From positions 1 to 32,839 of the forward strand of contig JBDREC010000097.1 of the NCBI GenBank assembly GCA_043820105.1: a stretch of 32,839 nt of DNA, read 5' to 3'. Numbering within the stretch: position 1 is the stretch's first letter; every line of letters starts with the position of its first letter. A program made the translations under genes and the position numbers. The stretch is from JBDREC01 sp043820105 [NCBI: Pseudomonadota bacterium] (lineage in GTDB: Bacteria > Bdellovibrionota_F > JAHFAK01). Positions 32,006-32,839 of the stretch are shown here, piece by piece. The notes below the pieces were generated by a model. It worked only from the letters and a program-made list of their open reading frames with translations. It ran no database searches and was not told where the DNA came from.

Positions 32006-32727
32006 CTTTTATGCCAAGAAATTGCTTTTTTATTCTGAAAATCTACTCTTACAACTTCTAATTGTGGCTTCCCAAAATTCAGCAATTTTCTGGCCTTTTC
32101 AAGAGTCTTTGATCTTAAAAGTTCCTGCTTTTTACTGATAGCAAGATAATTTCTCTCATTGGTCTCAAGAGTATGCCCAAGCCAAAATGCAGCTTCATCA
32201 CCTGTAAATCCTTTTTCTCTTAACCAAAGATTTACATTCCTTCTTAAATCATGAGGAATAACTCTTCCATCCAGTTTAATATCTGTTTCATTTACAGCAG
32301 TTTTAATCAAGGTGTGGAACGCTCTAATAAATGTTTTTCTTCTAAGCCATTTCTTCAAGATGCCGTCGTAGTATGGAAATAAAAAGGGATATTCTACTAA
32401 TTCAAAATCTTCATTTCTTTTTCCAATCACACCATAGATCTTATCCTTCTTGTGCTTTTCTAATTGAGTCTTAATAAATCTGATAGAGCGTTCAGATAAA
32501 GGAATCTCTCTTGTACCAAGTTCAGACTTAGGGCTAAACCCAAGGCCATAATCCATAGGGCAATCGTCCTTTTCAAATATTCTGATTGAATGAAAGTTAT
32601 CTATAGATGGATACAAGTTATGAGTGCTAAGAGTTGAATCTTCTAAAGTACGCAAGCCAGTTTTTCGACGAAAATGAAAGTGCTCTTTAGTATCATGTGA
32701 AATTAGTGCCATTATAATGAAAAGCAT
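32002..32727 (-). CDS. Tyrosine recombinase (phage/island integrase), catalytic domain, 5' truncated
   Basis: About 240 residues cover nearly the whole catalytic domain of a site-specific tyrosine recombinase. The first catalytic Arg is in RKTGLRTLE, the beta-hairpin region is GTREIPLSERSI, the second motif HDLRR is in VIPHDLRRNVNLWL, and GH in FWLGHTLETNERNYLAIS carries the His and the nucleophile Tyr. The N-terminal SAM-like core-binding and arm-binding domains, normally about 150 residues more, are missing. The reading frame remains open to the window edge but there overlaps the start of an IS110-family transposase on the other strand, so the gene was probably cut by that element. The start given is an ATG after GAGAG; 32712 is another. 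It faces the tRNA-Pro gene. Confidence 0.85.
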   Translation of the reverse strand: MLFIIMALISHDTKEHFHFRRKTGLRTLEDSTLSTHNLYPSIDNFHSIRIFEKDDCPMDYGLGFSPKSELGTREIPLSERSIRFIKTQLEKHKKDKIYGVIGKRNEDFELVEYPFLFPYYDGILKKWLRRKTFIRAFHTLIKTAVNETDIKLDGRVIPHDLRRNVNLWLREKGFTGDEAAFWLGHTLETNERNYLAISKKQELLRSKTLEKARKLLNFGKPQLEVVRVDFQNKKAISWHKS

Positions 32728-32791
32728 CTCTCGCTTCTGTATAAATTGTTGTATAACAATATTATTATTAAGATACAAGAAGGAGAGACGC
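32724..32791. repeat. Inverted repeat flanking the IS110 transposase ribosome site
   Basis: GCATCTCTCGCTTCTGTAT (32724-32742) and ATACAAGAAGGAGAGACGC (32773-32791) pair over about 17 positions with one mismatch and two single-base bulges, around a 30-base AT-rich loop. The right arm contains the transposase ribosome binding site, so a folded transcript would hide it. Confidence 0.65.
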
Positions 32792-32792
32792 A

Positions 32793-32839
32793 ATGAATAG
32801 TTATATTGGAGCAGATTTGCATTCAAAGTCAATAACTTT
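32793..32839 (+). CDS. IS110-family transposase, N-terminal fragment cut by the window edge
   Basis: Fifteen codons are visible, MNSYIGADLHSKSIT. They match the N-terminus of IS110-family DEDD transposases, in which the Asp of GxDLHxKS is the first catalytic residue of the RuvC-like domain. AAGGAGAG precedes the ATG. The rest lies outside. The element probably interrupts the tyrosine recombinase on the opposite strand. The exact left end of the element is not visible. Confidence 0.75.
   Translation, partial: MNSYIGADLHSKSIT

Overview
The window is AT-rich (roughly one third G+C by eye) and comes from an anaerobic or microaerophilic, diderm bacterium. The signs are a type IV pilin, many secreted or lipoprotein-type proteins, an Hcp with the strict-anaerobe cysteine spacing, an FNR-type operator, and a three-subunit molybdenum hydroxylase. 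I cannot place it in a phylum from sequence alone. Both ends of the window look like multicopy mobile DNA. The left edge is a highly structured leader RNA running into a start codon, and the right edge is the first 15 codons of an IS110-family transposase. The window is therefore probably bounded by repeats.

Layout. 1-291: structured RNA and its promoter, minus strand. 734-3852: type IV pilin, hybrid cluster protein (hcp), and a divergent two-ACT-domain protein, with an FNR/HcpR-like box between the last two. 3937-8708: a seven-repeat propeller lipoprotein, an FKBP isomerase, a glycine-rich envelope protein, RNase HI and an RRM RNA-binding protein with a strong terminator.

8974-19971 is the centrepiece: ten minus-strand genes that look like one catabolic operon. 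In transcription order they are a GNAT-like protein, a thiolase-fold protein lacking the nucleophilic Cys, a DUF35 zinc-ribbon/OB partner, the three subunits of an oxamate-carbamoyltransferase-like complex (AllH, FdrA/AllF, AllG), a cyclase-family amide hydrolase, and the FAD, 2Fe-2S and Mo subunits of a xanthine-dehydrogenase-family hydroxylase. Inferred logic: hydroxylate an N-heterocycle, open the ring by hydrolysis, phosphorolyse a carbamoyl group to carbamoyl phosphate, and process the carbon skeleton as an acyl-CoA. No allantoinase, allantoate hydrolase, ureidoglycolate dehydrogenase or carbamate kinase is present, so the substrate is open. Just beyond a lipoprotein gene lies the wreck of a uracil/xanthine (NCS2) permease that has lost its N-terminus and an internal block.

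20175-31561: lipoproteins, a LysR regulator with an autoregulatory-looking operator, an exported DJ-1/Hsp31-like protein, an FG-GAP lipoprotein with a GAIP tetrapeptide tract, a DUF2817 zinc peptidase with EF-hands, a secreted alpha/beta hydrolase and a small protein made of seven CxxG repeats. 31780-32839: tRNA-Pro(GGG) with promoter and terminator, a tyrosine recombinase fragment facing it, and the start of the IS110-like element that appears to cut the recombinase.

Intergenic DNA is unusually rich in short repeat families: AT-rich long palindromes, TCCTGAA/TTCAGGA hairpins, CACAGAG phrases, GTACAGCGTAC phrases, AGCTGTAAGC phrases and pyrimidine tandem runs. They recur between otherwise unrelated genes and also inside the catabolic operon.
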